Assembly: GCF_019915265.1 (NCBI RefSeq)
Contig: NZ_CP082780.1
Location: 2,108,001 to 2,172,000, forward strand
Reading direction: 5' to 3'
From: Bacillus aquiflavi
GTDB taxonomy: Bacteria; Bacillota; Bacilli; Bacillales; Cytobacillaceae
Length of the DNA: 64,000 nt
Position numbers and translations under genes: made by a program. Positions 27,159 through 37,695 of the stretch are shown here, piece by piece. Every line of letters starts with the position of its first letter. Positions within the stretch are counted from its first letter, which is position 1. Under the pieces are notes generated by a model that did not search any database, was not told where the DNA came from, and was given only the letters and a program-made list of their open reading frames with translations.

Positions 27159-28628
27159 CTATGAGTTTGACGGTTGTTTAAAGCGATTTTGTGCATGAAC
27201 GATACTTGGACGAATTTTTGCCCCTGGCGTTGCTGTTCTAATAAGAATTTGGAGAAATGCTCCAGGATTAAATGGAAGAAACGGCCATAAGTATGGTGTA
27301 TTTAATGAACGAATATTAGCAAGTAAGAGCAAATATAATGTTGTCCCTATCACTAATCCAGGGTTTTTGAATAACGCTACAGCAACTAATAGCCCCATCC
27401 TTGCTAGCTTATTTGCTACACTAAGCTCATAGCTTGGGGTTGCAAATGTTCCAATTTGTGCTATAGCAATATAGAGAATGACTTCTGGAATGAATAGCCC
27501 GACACCAATGGCAATTTCTCCAATCATTACTGCAGCTATTAACCCCATTGCAGTAGATAACGGTGTCGGTGTATGTATAGCAGCTATTCGCAAAAATTCA
27601 ATTCCTAAATCAGCAAAAAGGATCTGTAAAAATATAGGGATATTTGATTTTTCATTCGGTCCAATAAATGAAATTTTTTCCGGCAATAAGGATGGATCTA
27701 GTACGAATAAATACCATAGCGGTACTAATAAGATCGAGGTAATAATTCCAATAAATCTTGCCCAACGGACAAAAGTCCCCACTGCTGGAGATTGGCGATA
27801 TTCTTCAGCATGCTGTACATGATGAAAAAAAGTTGTTGGCGTAATAATAACACTTGGAGAAGTATCAACATAAATGACCACATGTCCTTCGAGAAGATGA
27901 GTTGCAGCCACATCTGCTCTTTCTGTATAACGAACGAGCGGATAAGGATTGTAGTTTTGTTTTAATAAAAACTCCTCAACAGTTTTATCTGCCATTGTCA
28001 GCCCGTCAATTTTAATTGTTTGAATTTCCTTTTTAATTACATTAATTAAGTCAGGGTTTGCTACATCTTTTATATAACCAATTGCAATGTCTGTTTTCGA
28101 TCGTTCTCCTATTTTGAGCATTTCAAAACGTAATCGTTCATCACGAATTCTTCGTCTAGTTAAAGCTGTGTTAACAATAATATTTTCTACAAATCCATCT
28201 CTAGACCCTCGAACAACTTTTTCTGTATCGGGCTCTTGCGGTTCTCTTCCCGGATAGGCTCTAACATCTACCACCAACCCAATATTAGAACCTTCGGTTA
28301 AGATCACGATTAAACCAGAAAGGACTTGGTCAACAAGCTCATCTAAAGTTTGAATACGTTCAACTGATTGGTGAAAGAGGCGATTCTCAATAATTTCCGA
28401 CAATTTTGCTGAAAGCTTTTCCTGATCATTAATATCAATAATTCCTTCTAAAATTTCAATAATGAATTGGGTATCACACAATCCATTAACGTAATAAACA
28501 TGAACATCTTTCCTTAAGATCTTTAATTTTCTTACACCTAAGTCATAACTTTCTCCAAGACCGATTCGTTTTTCCATATAGGATTCTACTTCTGTTAATG
28601 ATTTAGGGATCGGCTTATTTTTACTCAT
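27159..28628 (-). CDS. spoVAF: stage V sporulation protein AF (GerA-family)
   Basis: SpoVAF belongs to the GerA A-subunit family and forms a spore inner-membrane complex linked to germination and dipicolinic acid release. The 489-residue product has the soluble N-terminal domain (ESYMEKRIGLGESYDLGVRK, later VRAYPGREPQEPDTEKVVRG) and a membrane domain with the PLSTAMGLIAAVMIGEIAIG and PGLVIGTTLYLLLLANIRSL blocks. ATG 28628 is chosen because AGAAAGGAGTGG lies before it; an upstream in-frame start at 28667 would overlap the spoVAB end. It follows spoVAB after only 41 bases, whereas in B. subtilis four genes (spoVAC, AD, AEb, AEa) lie between them. Confidence 0.93.
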   Translation of the reverse strand: MSKNKPIPKSLTEVESYMEKRIGLGESYDLGVRKLKILRKDVHVYYVNGLCDTQFIIEILEGIIDINDQEKLSAKLSEIIENRLFHQSVERIQTLDELVDQVLSGLIVILTEGSNIGLVVDVRAYPGREPQEPDTEKVVRGSRDGFVENIIVNTALTRRRIRDERLRFEMLKIGERSKTDIAIGYIKDVANPDLINVIKKEIQTIKIDGLTMADKTVEEFLLKQNYNPYPLVRYTERADVAATHLLEGHVVIYVDTSPSVIITPTTFFHHVQHAEEYRQSPAVGTFVRWARFIGIITSILLVPLWYLFVLDPSLLPEKISFIGPNEKSNIPIFLQILFADLGIEFLRIAAIHTPTPLSTAMGLIAAVMIGEIAIGVGLFIPEVILYIAIAQIGTFATPSYELSVANKLARMGLLVAVALFKNPGLVIGTTLYLLLLANIRSLNTPYLWPFLPFNPGAFLQILIRTATPGAKIRPSIVHAQNRFKQPSNS

Positions 28629-28669
28629 TATAAACCACTCCTTTCTAATATTTAATCGACTTGGCATAT

Positions 28670-29092
28670 TTAAAGATCAATTAAATAAAGCCACTGAAAT
28701 AATGAGCCAAATATTTTCCCAAAGACAATAGCCATGAGTAAAATAATAATTTTCCCATCAACCCTCACTCTTTTAGCTAAAATTGGTAATACATTTAATA
28801 CTTCTGTTAAAGCTGCCGCAATCATTCCGATAAAAGTGCCTCCAAACAATCCAAGTGGTATTAACAAAAGTGAGGTTAAATGAAATTCTATCTCCCAAAG
28901 TCCGACAATCGTACCTGAAACGACTCCGAGTACAACGGCCCATTCATATGAATGAATCATTTTCATCGTCTTTGACAACTGTGTCAGTCTTGGAATAATT
29001 CCGAGTACAGTCAAAAATGCTACGAAACCAGCTCCAACAGCAAGACCTCCAGCAAAACCACTGAAAATAACAAATAAAATCTTAATCGTCAT
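28670..29092 (-). CDS. spoVAB: stage V sporulation protein AB
   Basis: A small membrane protein of 140 residues from the spoVA operon, with four or five helices ([55 protein letters not shown]). Its ATG overlaps the true spoVAA stop (sequence ATGACGATTAA), the classical overlap of this pair. The exact function of SpoVAB is not known. Confidence 0.92.
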   Translation of the reverse strand: MTIKILFVIFSGFAGGLAVGAGFVAFLTVLGIIPRLTQLSKTMKMIHSYEWAVVLGVVSGTIVGLWEIEFHLTSLLLIPLGLFGGTFIGMIAAALTEVLNVLPILAKRVRVDGKIIILLMAIVFGKIFGSLFQWLYLIDL

Positions 29093-29709
29093 CAAGCTGT
29101 TTCATGCTTTCTTTATTTTCGTTCATTATGACGTATTGATCTAAATCTTGCTGGTAATTAAACATTTCGACTTCTAACGGACTTGGTTCTTCATTAATTA
29201 ATTCGCTTTTTAAATACGTGGTAAAAAAAAAACAAAATCATCCCTAATCCTAATCCAAGCGAATACGGAATTTGAAACAGGAGCGGCTTTTCACTCATTT
29301 TTCCTGTAATGATTGTATAAAGACGCTGATGAACTTCTTTCATACTTACATCTACATGAAAATTCATAATGGTTAGAGCAGCACCAAAAAATAGTAAAAA
29401 CCAAATGAGCATAAATAACGGAAAAGAAACATTTTTTTTCTTAAAAATGACTTCAATAATCGTTTGGGAAGGCCCGATTGTCTGTACTTCAATTTCTTTA
29501 AATTTACGAGTTATCAAGTCAACTACCTTCATTGCATCAATAATAATGATATTCTGATCTTGATCAGTTACTTTATGAACAACAATTTCTTTCAGTTGCG
29601 AACAAATATGATCCTCAGCTATTATTAACGCAACATCCTTTAAAAAAACTGAATCATGGGGGCGCACTTGAACGCGATGACGCATGCGAATATAAACCTT
29701 TTTTTCCAT
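29082..29709 (-). pseudogene. spoVAA: stage V sporulation protein AA, frameshifted at a homopolymer
   Basis: SpoVAA is a spore inner-membrane protein of the DPA-transport operon. From ATG 29709 the frame reads MEKKVYIRMRHRVQVRPHDS through two membrane helices, then passes through a run of ten A/T (29223-29232) and ends soon after as FKKRIN. In another frame, directly after the run, the sequence continues [20 protein letters not shown] and ends SMKQLDDD at a TAA that overlaps the spoVAB start, just as expected for intact SpoVAA. A one-base length change of the homopolymer restores a full protein of about 208 residues. This may be a sequencing error or a slippage-prone site. Confidence 0.85.
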
Positions 29710-29806
29710 CACTTTCACTTCCCACACAATGTTTTCCTCGTATACGTTAGTATGACTTTAATCTTTCATTTCATGAAACCCAAATGTTAGAAATTCCCCA
29801 ACAAGT

Positions 29807-29842
29807 AAAAGACTGTATGGATTAAATCTCCATACAGTCTTT
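29807..29842. terminator. terminator between sigF and spoVAA
   Basis: The 14-base stem AAAGACTGTATGGA/TCCATACAGTCTTT is perfect with a TTAAATC loop and flanking A and T runs. It separates the spoIIA operon from the spoVA operon. Confidence 0.85.
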
Positions 29843-29982
29843 ACACTGTTGACTAACGCTCGCATTCTTCGTTGTAACTTTAAACACTCGTTCTATTCGT
29901 TTCCGCCCCAGCTGACAAACGTTTTCATCAGTCTGAGGAAAGCAATTCTCATATTGTTTTTAATTTTTTTATCTACAATCTT
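29843..29982. repeat. intergenic repeat, AGACTGTTGAC family, copy D
   Basis: Left end CACTGTTGACTAACGCTCGC, then ATTCTTCGTTGTAACTTTAA, GTTCTATTCGTTTCCGCCCC, and the right end TTTATCTACAATCT. It lies between sigF and its terminator. Confidence 0.75.
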
Positions 29983-29994
29983 TGACCGGATAAA

Positions 29995-30753
29995 TTATAT
30001 TTCCATACGGTCTTTCATTTGCTGCAGAATCTTTTTCTCTAGCCGAGAAACTTGTACTTGAGAGATCCCAAGTCTTTCTGCTACTTCAGATTGAGTTTGA
30101 TCTTTATAGTATCGCAAATAGACGATAAGTCGTTCTCTTTCTTCCAGTCCGCGTATTGCCTCTTGAAGAGCAATTTGGTCAAACCAAGACCCATCATTTC
30201 CATCTGCGATTTGATCAAGTAAAGTGATCGGATCGCCATCATTTTCATAAACAGTTTCATGGATAGACGATGGAGAACGCCCTGCTTCCTGCGCCATAAT
30301 GATATCTTCAGCAGGAACATCCATAAACTCTGCTAATTCCGTTACTGTCGGAATTCTACTTAGTTGTTTTGAAAGTTCATCTTTTGCTTTTCTAATTTTA
30401 TTGCCAAGCTCCTTCAAAGAACGGCTCACTTTTACAGTTCCATCATCCCTTAAAAACCGTTGAATCTCTCCAATGATCATCGGAACTGCGTATGTTGAAA
30501 ATTTTACATCATAAGAGAGGTCAAATTTGTCCACTGACTTCAACAGGCCGATACAGCCAATTTGAAAAAGATCATCTGGTTCATATCCCCTGTTTAGAAA
30601 CCGTTGAACAACTGACCAAACGAGACGCATATTTTTTTCAACGATGACATCTCGAGCAATTTGATCTCCTTGCTGGCTCTTTTTAATAAGATCCTTTACC
30701 TCATAATCCTTTAAATACGCCTGCTTTTTTTCGTTTTTGACATCCACATCCAT
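29995..30753 (-). CDS. sigF: sporulation sigma factor SigF
   Basis: SigF (SpoIIAC) is the first forespore-specific sigma factor. The 252-residue product has region 2 (RLVWSVVQRFLNRGYEPDDL, then LFQIGCIGLLKSVDKFDLSY and FSTYAVPMIIGEIQRFLRDD), region 3 and region 4 with the helix-turn-helix TQSEVAERLGISQVQVSRLE. ATG 30753 is preferred, with GGGAG nine bases upstream. It follows spoIIAB after 14 bases in the spoIIA operon and is held inactive by SpoIIAB until septation. Confidence 0.97.
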   Translation of the reverse strand: MDVDVKNEKKQAYLKDYEVKDLIKKSQQGDQIARDVIVEKNMRLVWSVVQRFLNRGYEPDDLFQIGCIGLLKSVDKFDLSYDVKFSTYAVPMIIGEIQRFLRDDGTVKVSRSLKELGNKIRKAKDELSKQLSRIPTVTELAEFMDVPAEDIIMAQEAGRSPSSIHETVYENDGDPITLLDQIADGNDGSWFDQIALQEAIRGLEERERLIVYLRYYKDQTQSEVAERLGISQVQVSRLEKKILQQMKDRMEI

Positions 30754-30767
30754 AGGCAAAAACTCCC

Positions 30768-31208
30768 TTAATTACATAGCATTTTGCTCTTAGTTAAATG
30801 CTTAATGAGTCGAATTTTGGTCCCTTTGCCCGGTTGGGAATCAACCTTTACTTCATCCATGAAGTTCTCCATGATCGTAAAACCCATACCCGAACGTTCT
30901 AATTCGGGCTTTGTTGTAAATAACGGCTGACGGGCTTCTTCGATATTTGAAATGCCAATACCATTGTCTTTAATTGTCAAATCAATGATTCCATCCTCAA
31001 TGACAACAGAAATATAGACGACTCCGCTTGGATCACTTTCATAACCGTGAATGATCGAATTTGTGACCGCCTCAGAAACAACTGTTTTAATTTCTGTTAG
31101 TTCATCCATTGTCGGATCAAGTTGGGCAATAAAGGCAGCTACTGTTACACGAGCAAACGATTCATTTTGACTTAATGCGCTGAACTGAAGGTGCATCTCA
31201 TTCTTCAT
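30768..31208 (-). CDS. spoIIAB: anti-sigma-F kinase SpoIIAB
   Basis: SpoIIAB binds SigF and phosphorylates SpoIIAA. The 146-residue GHKL-fold protein has the N box [11 protein letters not shown], the G1 box IKDNGIGI, and the G2 region [19 protein letters not shown]. It lies two bases after spoIIAA. All ATP-binding motifs are intact. Confidence 0.97.
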   Translation of the reverse strand: MKNEMHLQFSALSQNESFARVTVAAFIAQLDPTMDELTEIKTVVSEAVTNSIIHGYESDPSGVVYISVVIEDGIIDLTIKDNGIGISNIEEARQPLFTTKPELERSGMGFTIMENFMDEVKVDSQPGKGTKIRLIKHLTKSKMLCN

Positions 31209-31210
31209 TG

Positions 31211-31561
31211 TTATGCAACCCCCAATCTTTTTAATGCATACTGTTCTGTCGGATCTAGACGGATAATTTTAAATAAACCTGACATCTCAAACAATCGTTT
31301 TACAGCTGGAGAAATTGCACATACAACCATTTCACCATGCATTTGTTTAATTTGTTTGTATCTCCCCAAAATAACACCAAGTCCTGAGCTGTCCATAAAT
31401 GATAATTGCTCCAAATTAAGTACAATATGGCGAATTTCATATTTTTCAATTGCTTTCGTTGCTTCGTCACGAAGCTTTTCTGCAGAGTGATGATCTAACT
31501 CTCCACTAAGGCGAACACATAAAACATCATGTCTCACTTCCATATCAATGTTAAGACTCAC
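31211..31561 (-). CDS. spoIIAA: anti-anti-sigma factor SpoIIAA
   Basis: SpoIIAA is the STAS-domain switch that frees SigF when dephosphorylated by SpoIIE. The 116-residue product has the phosphorylation site Ser in [16 protein letters not shown] (about residue 58). Translation starts at GTG 31561 after AAAGGAGGCT. It is the first gene of the spoIIA operon and has a sigma-H type promoter upstream; dacF is separated from it by 144 bases. Confidence 0.96.
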   Translation of the reverse strand: MSLNIDMEVRHDVLCVRLSGELDHHSAEKLRDEATKAIEKYEIRHIVLNLEQLSFMDSSGLGVILGRYKQIKQMHGEMVVCAISPAVKRLFEMSGLFKIIRLDPTEQYALKRLGVA

Positions 31562-31598
31562 TATCTACAGCCTCCTTTGTCTGTCATTTAGTGAGTCA

Positions 31599-31626
31599 AT
31601 TCTCTTTTTATCATGCGATTTCCTTC
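31599..31626 (-). promoter_or_regulatory. sigma-H type promoter of the spoIIA operon
   Basis: On the minus strand GAAGGAAAT (31618-31626) and AGAGAAT (31599-31605) are spaced by 12 bases. This matches the sigma-H consensus RNAGGAWWW and RNNGAAT, and spoIIA is a known sigma-H target in B. subtilis. Confidence 0.7.
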
Positions 31627-31705
31627 TTAAAGACAAAACAAGTGTCAAATCTCTATAAATAGTCAAATATTTGCTTGTTGTTCGACATTTATCATCCAGT
31701 TTACT

Positions 31706-32878
31706 TTATTCACCAGGTCTTGTGAACATTCCTAGAGAGCGCTTAAACAATTCCCACCAATTTGCCTTTTTTATTTCCTCTTTAGCAATGAGCGAACTCT
31801 CGAGCAGCACTTTTCCATCCTTTTTAAATGTGATCGTACCGACTTTATCGGTTTTTTTTATTGGTGCATTTACATGACCTTGCACCGAAATTTCTTCTTC
31901 TATGTTTTTAATGTCTTCCCCTTTTTTTGTTAATAATGAGATTGGTTCACTTGTAACAGCTTCTACCGTCTTCTTTTTCCCTTTACTAACAGATACTTTA
32001 CCAACGGGGTGATTTCGTTTGTACATTGGGTGTGTTTTATACAAGCCAAAAGCATAATCAAGCATCTTTGTTATTTGTGCATTTCTATCTTTAGATGTAG
32101 GTGAACCAAAGACAACTGCGATCACGCGCATACCATCTCTCTCAGCAGTAGCATTTAAACAATATTTCGCTTCTTTTGTAAAACCTGTCTTTAGGCCATC
32201 TACTCCAGGATAAAATCTGACAAGTCGGTTTGTGTTAACTAACCAAAATTTATCATCGGTATCTTCACGTAAATACGATTCGTATGTACCAGTGAATTTA
32301 GTAATTTCTTCATATTTCAATAGCTCTTTTGCCATAATGGCCATATCTCGTGCTGAACTGTAATGTTTGTCAGCTGGAAGACCCGTTGAGTTTTGAAAAA
32401 AGGTGTTTTTCAACCCTAATTCTTTTGCTTTTTTATTCATCATTTCGGTAAACGCTTCCTCTGAACCTGCTAACCGCTCTGCCATTGCAACGGATGCATC
32501 ATTACCAGAAGCAATTGCAATCCCTTGGAGCATTTCTTCTGTTGTCATTTCCTCTCCTGCCTCAAGAAAAATTTGCGATCCTCCCATTGACGCAGCACGT
32601 TCACTTGTACGGATTTTTTCATTCATCGATAGTTTACCTTCGTCAATTGCTTCCATTATTAATAACATGGTCATTATTTTTGTCATACTTGCCGGCGGAA
32701 GTTTTTCATCACTATTTTTTTCATATAACACAGTGCCCGTATCACGCTCAATTAAGATTGCGGACGTTGCATTTTCAACTAGCTGTGCTCCACTTCCTTT
32801 TTCTTCTGCAAAACTAACAGGAACGCCAATTAAAAAAATAATAAAGAATATAAGAAAAAATGTGATTATACGTTTCAT
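31706..32878 (-). CDS. dacF: D-alanyl-D-alanine carboxypeptidase DacF
   Basis: DacF is a forespore-expressed low-molecular-weight penicillin-binding protein acting on cortex peptidoglycan. It has a signal peptide (residues 1-24), the SMTKIMTMLL catalytic motif, IASGNDASVAMAE (SxN), and DGLKTGFTKEAK (KTG), followed by the C-terminal beta domain and a short amphipathic tail. The length of 390 residues is normal. It lies immediately before spoIIAA, as in B. subtilis, where read-through from dacF into spoIIA occurs late in sporulation. Confidence 0.95.
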   Translation of the reverse strand: MKRIITFFLIFFIIFLIGVPVSFAEEKGSGAQLVENATSAILIERDTGTVLYEKNSDEKLPPASMTKIMTMLLIMEAIDEGKLSMNEKIRTSERAASMGGSQIFLEAGEEMTTEEMLQGIAIASGNDASVAMAERLAGSEEAFTEMMNKKAKELGLKNTFFQNSTGLPADKHYSSARDMAIMAKELLKYEEITKFTGTYESYLREDTDDKFWLVNTNRLVRFYPGVDGLKTGFTKEAKYCLNATAERDGMRVIAVVFGSPTSKDRNAQITKMLDYAFGLYKTHPMYKRNHPVGKVSVSKGKKKTVEAVTSEPISLLTKKGEDIKNIEEEISVQGHVNAPIKKTDKVGTITFKKDGKVLLESSLIAKEEIKKANWWELFKRSLGMFTRPGE

Positions 32879-33059
32879 TACTTACCCTCCCATCTTTATC
32901 TCAATTAGTAAAAACGCTAACTTGCTCCAATTAATGATGTATAACACTATTTATAAAATTCATTTTTTCCAAACTTATTTTTTTTATGCAAATAATCCCA
33001 TTTATTTTTTTAAAGATTAGTTGAAACTCCATTTTGAAGGATCTATCTATGTTGCAATA

Positions 33060-33095
33060 AAATAAGGCGTTGAAGAATTTCATCCTCAACGCCTT
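33060..33095 (-). terminator. hairpin between dacF and pdp
   Basis: AAGGCGTTGA with TCAACGCCTT forms a ten-base stem with the loop AGAATTTCATCC. There are T-rich stretches in the neighbourhood. It lies between the dacF start and the pdp stop and probably ends the pdp transcript. Confidence 0.6.
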
Positions 33096-33171
33096 CAAAA
33101 TGTTTGTCAGTTCGTGCACTTTCACGTGTCTCGACTGAGTCTTTTAAAAGTTCTTTTTCATAATATCTTAT

Positions 33172-34473
33172 TTATAAAATTTCCTCATAAATCAGTTTAG
33201 GTGATTTTACTTTATTAAGAGAAATTTTAATATTAGCATCTAATTGACTCTTTATTTCTGAGACATCTTCAAAATTGCTATAGATAGTAACTAAAGAGTC
33301 GCCTTTTGTTACGTAGTCACCAATTTTTTTATTTAAAACAAGACCAACAGCAAGGTCAATTATTGATTCTTTCGTTGCTCGTCCAGCTCCTAATAACATC
33401 GCCGCATGGCCAACAGCGTCTGCAACAATTTCTGATACATAACCTGATTGTTTTGCTTCGAGTTCAAATGTATACTTTGCTTGGGGAAGTTTTTTCACAT
33501 GATCAACAACTGTTGCATCGCCGCCTTGTGAGCTTAAAAATATTTTCATCTTCTCAAGAGCACTTCCGCTGCTAATTGCATTTTCAAGCTTTTTTCGTGC
33601 TTCTTCTAATGAGCTCGCTTTTTGAGCAAGACAAACCATGTGACTGCCAAGTGTTAAACAGAGCTCGGTTAAATCAGCTGGCCCTTCTCCTCTTAACGTC
33701 TCTATCGCTTCCTTTACTTCAAGTGCATTTCCAATTGCGAAACCAAGTGGCTGGCTCATATCTGAAATAATCGCTATTGTTTTCCGACCAACATTGTTCC
33801 CGATCGACACCATCGCTTTAGCAAGCTCCCGTGCATCGTCGATACTTTTCATGAAAGCCCCATTGCCGGTTTTAACATCTAAAATGATTGCATCTGCACC
33901 AGCGGCAATTTTTTTACTCATAATTGAAGTTGCGATAAGTGGAATGCTGTTAACTGTACCGGTTACATCTCGCAACGCGTAAAGCTTTTTATCAGCAGGT
34001 GTTAAATTTCCACTTTGTCCAATTACAGCAACTTTATTTTGATTCACAAGTTTAATAAATTCGTTGTTTTGAACTTCTACATGGAAACCAGCAACCGATT
34101 CCAATTTATCAATTGTTCCGCCTGTGTGGCTTAAACCGCGACCAGACATTTTCGCTACTGGAACACCGACGGATGCAACTAAGGGACCTAGAACGAGCGT
34201 TGTTGTATCTCCAACTCCACCAGTAGAATGCTTATCAACCTTTATCCCGTTGATGTTAGATAAATCAATTTTATCCCCAGAATCGACCATCGCCATTGTT
34301 AAATCCGCTCTTTCAGTTTGAGACATTCCTTGAAAATAAATCGCCATTAATAGAGCGCTCATTTGGTAATCAGGGATCGAACCGTCTGTATATCCTTTAA
34401 TTATAAATTGAATTTCAGCTGTTGTTAATTCAAGACCGTCACGCTTTTTCTCGATTAAGTCAACCATTCTCAT
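33172..34473 (-). CDS. pdp: pyrimidine-nucleoside phosphorylase
   Basis: Pdp splits uridine and thymidine with phosphate to the free base and (deoxy)ribose 1-phosphate. The 433-residue enzyme starts [20 protein letters not shown] and has the phosphate-binding signature [20 protein letters not shown] plus [22 protein letters not shown] 34473 is preferred over 34476 because of the distance to GTGGTGA. It is downstream of punA (47 bases) and deoB, a nucleoside salvage operon whose sugar phosphate products are interconverted by DeoB. Confidence 0.95.
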   Translation of the reverse strand: MRMVDLIEKKRDGLELTTAEIQFIIKGYTDGSIPDYQMSALLMAIYFQGMSQTERADLTMAMVDSGDKIDLSNINGIKVDKHSTGGVGDTTTLVLGPLVASVGVPVAKMSGRGLSHTGGTIDKLESVAGFHVEVQNNEFIKLVNQNKVAVIGQSGNLTPADKKLYALRDVTGTVNSIPLIATSIMSKKIAAGADAIILDVKTGNGAFMKSIDDARELAKAMVSIGNNVGRKTIAIISDMSQPLGFAIGNALEVKEAIETLRGEGPADLTELCLTLGSHMVCLAQKASSLEEARKKLENAISSGSALEKMKIFLSSQGGDATVVDHVKKLPQAKYTFELEAKQSGYVSEIVADAVGHAAMLLGAGRATKESIIDLAVGLVLNKKIGDYVTKGDSLVTIYSNFEDVSEIKSQLDANIKISLNKVKSPKLIYEEIL

Positions 34474-34520
34474 CATTTATCACCACTTTATCATTTTATG
34501 TAAGCTCTCGATAAACTTTT

Positions 34521-35339
34521 TTATTTGGCGATCGCTTTGATTAGTTCTTTTACGTACATTAAAAAGTCAGCCTTCACCTTTTCTGTTGTCTCAATCACTT
34601 CTTTATGTGTTAACGGTTTGTCTAAAATTCCCGCTGCCATATTTGATATACAAGAAATCCCCAACACTTTCATGTTCGCATGGCGTGCCACAATAACTTC
34701 AGGAACTGTTGACATTCCAACAGCGTCTCCGCCTAAAGTCCGGATCATTCGAACTTCCGCTGGTGTTTCATATGAAGGACCAGTATTTCCGAAATATACC
34801 CCTTCTTTCACATTAAAGTTTAAAAGAGCTGCTGTTTCTTTTGCAATTTGTCGAAGTTCTTTACAATATGCTTCCGACATGTCTGGAAAACGAGGACCAA
34901 GCTTTTCATCATTTGCACCAATTAATGGATTTGATCCCATGTTATTAATATGATCAGAAATAAGCATTAAATCACCTGGGGTAAAGCTTTCATTGACCCC
35001 TCCTGCAGCATTCGTTACGAGAAGCTTTTCGACGCCAAGCTCTTTCATCACTCGGATTGGGAACGTTATTTTTTCAAAGCTGTAGCCTTCATAAAAGTGA
35101 AATCTTCCTTGCATTGCTGCAACGGTCACACCATTTATTTCACCAAATACGAGCTGTCCAGCATGACCTTGTACCGTTGATACTGGAAAACCGGGAATTT
35201 GATTATATGGAATTTTTGTATCACCTTTAATTTCCTCAGCTAATACACCAAGTCCTGACCCTAAGATCAAGCCGATTTTAGGTTTGTCTTTTATTTTTTC
35301 TTTAAGAAATAAAGCTGCTTCTTCAATTTTCACATTCAT
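34521..35339 (-). CDS. punA: purine-nucleoside phosphorylase
   Basis: The enzyme cleaves inosine and guanosine with phosphate. The 272-residue product has LGSGLGVLAEEI at the phosphate site, RFHFYEGYS, TNAAGGVNESFTPGDLMLI and the substrate-site segment PSYETPAEVRMIRTLGGDAV. This is the trimeric type (PupG/PunA). It starts 11 bases after deoB and is part of the deoB-punA-pdp unit. Confidence 0.95.
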   Translation of the reverse strand: MNVKIEEAALFLKEKIKDKPKIGLILGSGLGVLAEEIKGDTKIPYNQIPGFPVSTVQGHAGQLVFGEINGVTVAAMQGRFHFYEGYSFEKITFPIRVMKELGVEKLLVTNAAGGVNESFTPGDLMLISDHINNMGSNPLIGANDEKLGPRFPDMSEAYCKELRQIAKETAALLNFNVKEGVYFGNTGPSYETPAEVRMIRTLGGDAVGMSTVPEVIVARHANMKVLGISCISNMAAGILDKPLTHKEVIETTEKVKADFLMYVKELIKAIAK

Positions 35340-35350
35340 TTTTATCGCTC

Positions 35351-36535
35351 CTATTGCAGATCATTTAAAAAACTTTTCCCGTTTTTCGGCATTTTAACGT
35401 TGAAATTTTCCGCAATTGTTGCCCCAACATCAGCAAATGTTTCTCTTACTCGTAATTCTTTGCTATTATTCATTCTTTTAGAATACACTAATAATGGCAC
35501 GAACTCTCGTGTATGATCTGTACCGTGATGAATAGGATCATTTCCATGATCAGCCGTAATGATGAGTAAATCGTCATCTTTTAATTTGGAGAGTATTTCT
35601 GGCAACCGAGCGTCAAACTCCTGCAATGCTTTTCCATAGCCAATTGGATCGCGGCGATGCCCAAACATTGCATCAAAATCAACTAGATTAACAAAGCTTA
35701 ATCCGATGAAATCCATATCTATTGTTTCAATTAACTTATTTACTCCGTCCATGTTTGAAACTGTGCGCAATGATTTTGTTATCCCTTCACCATCATAGAT
35801 ATCAGCAATTTTTCCGATAGCGATCACGTCAAGACCTGAATCTTCTAATTCATTCATAACAGTTCTTTCAAACGGTTTTAACGCATAATCATGCCGATTT
35901 GCTGTCCGTTGAAATTCGCCTGGTTTCCCGATAAACGGTCTTGCAATTACTCGACCAACCTTATATTCATCTTTTAAGGTAAGTTCTCGGGCAATTTTAC
36001 AAATTGTATAAAGTTCTTCTAATGGAACTACTTCTTCATGAGCGGCAATTTGCAGTACAGAATCAGCGGATGTATATACGATAATATGACCGGTTTCCAT
36101 ATGAACTTCTCCAAGTTCTTCGATAATGCCTGTTCCACTGGCTGCTTTATTTCCGATCACTTTTCTCCCGGTTCTAGCTTCTAACTCATGAATAAGTTCC
36201 TTCGGAAAACCGTTCGGGAATACTTTAAATGGTTTTTGTATATGTAGGCCCATAATTTCCCAATGCCCTGTCATCGTATCCTTACCTTCTGAAGACTCTT
36301 GCATTTTTGTGTAATACGAGAGTTTTTGTTCTTCTTTTTCAATCCCATTAATGGGGCGAATATTGCCTAAACCGAGCTTACCCATATTCGGCATGTGAAG
36401 ACCGTTCATTTTTTCGGCAATGTGACCTAATGTATCCGCACCTTTATCGCCAAACTTTTCGGCATCAGGAGCTTCTCCGATTCCAACTGAATCCAATACT
36501 ATTAAAAAGACGCGATTATATTTATATAAGCCCAT
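35351..36535 (-). CDS. deoB: phosphopentomutase
   Basis: DeoB converts ribose 1-phosphate and deoxyribose 1-phosphate to the 5-phosphates. The 394-residue metalloenzyme of the alkaline phosphatase superfamily has the first metal site [11 protein letters not shown], the phosphorylated Thr region [12 protein letters not shown] and the second metal site [19 protein letters not shown]. The first gene of the nucleoside-catabolic operon; in B. subtilis this gene is called drm. The 260 bases before it show no gene. Confidence 0.96.
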   Translation of the reverse strand: MGLYKYNRVFLIVLDSVGIGEAPDAEKFGDKGADTLGHIAEKMNGLHMPNMGKLGLGNIRPINGIEKEEQKLSYYTKMQESSEGKDTMTGHWEIMGLHIQKPFKVFPNGFPKELIHELEARTGRKVIGNKAASGTGIIEELGEVHMETGHIIVYTSADSVLQIAAHEEVVPLEELYTICKIARELTLKDEYKVGRVIARPFIGKPGEFQRTANRHDYALKPFERTVMNELEDSGLDVIAIGKIADIYDGEGITKSLRTVSNMDGVNKLIETIDMDFIGLSFVNLVDFDAMFGHRRDPIGYGKALQEFDARLPEILSKLKDDDLLIITADHGNDPIHHGTDHTREFVPLLVYSKRMNNSKELRVRETFADVGATIAENFNVKMPKNGKSFLNDLQ

Positions 36536-36797
36536 CTATTCTCCTCCTCTTTTTACTGTAAGCGTTTTTAATTTCTTTTAGCCATATCGTTCCCTCACCT
36601 AGTAACCATATACTAAAGGAAATTTCACGTATGATGGTTATCATCATGATTGGCACTTCCAATGTCGGAAGTCTGACAACTATATTTTACTAAAGTTCTC
36701 CTAAAAAAAACAAGGAATAGCCGTTAAAATTTTTAACAGCTTTTCAACAATTCTATGAAAATAATATTTTTCTAGCTTTTTTCAAAAATACTCAGCT

Positions 36798-37691
36798 TTA
36801 AGCTCGCGGGTGAAATTTACTATACACGTCCTTTAAACGTACTTTCGTCACATGAGTATATATTTGTGTTGTCGAAATATCAGCATGGCCAAGCAACTCT
36901 TGAACAGACCTTAAATCAGCACCGTTTTCCAACAAATGAGTCGCAAAGGAATGACGAAGTGTATGCGGTGTCAGTTCTTTTTTTATTCCAGCCTCTTTTG
37001 AAATTCCTTTTAAAATTTTCCAAAAGCCTTGACGGGAAAGTCTTCTTCCATGATGATTTAAAAATAATGCTTCATCCCTGTATTTTTTTGAAACTAAACG
37101 CGGTCTTCCCGTTTGTAAATATTTTTGAAGAGATTCAGTCGCAGTTTGTCCTATTGGAATGATCCGTTCTTTATTCCCTTTACCGATACAGCGAACAAAC
37201 CCCATTGTTAAATGAACATCCCCTATATTTAGACCGATTAACTCACTTACACGAATTCCAGTTGCATAAAGAAGTTCAAGCATTGCTTTATTTCGGATTC
37301 CAAAATGATCACGATTGTTCGGATGTTCGAGTAACATTTCTACTTCTTTAAAACTAAGTACTTTCGGCAATGTCCGCTCTAACTGCGGTGAATCTAAATG
37401 GACAGTTGGATCTTGATCGACTGCTTTTTCACGTAATAAAAACTGATGAAACGACCGGATTGATGCAACATGTCTAGCTAACGTCCTTGCTGACTTTCCT
37501 TGATCTTTCAACGACGATAAAAAATGAATAATTTGTATCCGTCTAACATCAGTTAAATTTGAAATGTTCTCTTCTTTAGTTATGTACTTTATATAATTTT
37601 TTAAATCACGTTCATATGCAACTATCGTATTTTTTGCTAAGCCTTTCTCAACAATTAAAAAATGAAGAAAGTCATGTAAAAGGTCTTCCAT
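36798..37691 (-). CDS. xerD: site-specific tyrosine recombinase XerD
   Basis: XerD (RipX) resolves chromosome dimers at dif with XerC/CodV. The 297-residue product has the SAM-like N-terminal DNA-binding domain and the catalytic residues Arg in [12 protein letters not shown], Lys in [10 protein letters not shown], His and Arg in [14 protein letters not shown], His in [15 protein letters not shown], where the Tyr is the nucleophile. The C terminus [15 protein letters not shown] is typical of XerD. It is followed upstream by the YqzK-like gene after four bases. Confidence 0.95.
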   Translation of the reverse strand: MEDLLHDFLHFLIVEKGLAKNTIVAYERDLKNYIKYITKEENISNLTDVRRIQIIHFLSSLKDQGKSARTLARHVASIRSFHQFLLREKAVDQDPTVHLDSPQLERTLPKVLSFKEVEMLLEHPNNRDHFGIRNKAMLELLYATGIRVSELIGLNIGDVHLTMGFVRCIGKGNKERIIPIGQTATESLQKYLQTGRPRLVSKKYRDEALFLNHHGRRLSRQGFWKILKGISKEAGIKKELTPHTLRHSFATHLLENGADLRSVQELLGHADISTTQIYTHVTKVRLKDVYSKFHPRA

Positions 37692-37695
37692 TGCA

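Noticed and set aside
29223-29232. Programmed frameshifting in spoVAA
   Set aside because: An A10/T10 run can slip but there is no conserved slippery-heptamer and hairpin arrangement; a length error is simpler.
32879-32990. Sigma-F/G promoter before dacF
   Set aside because: A regulated promoter is expected, but I could not match both boxes convincingly.
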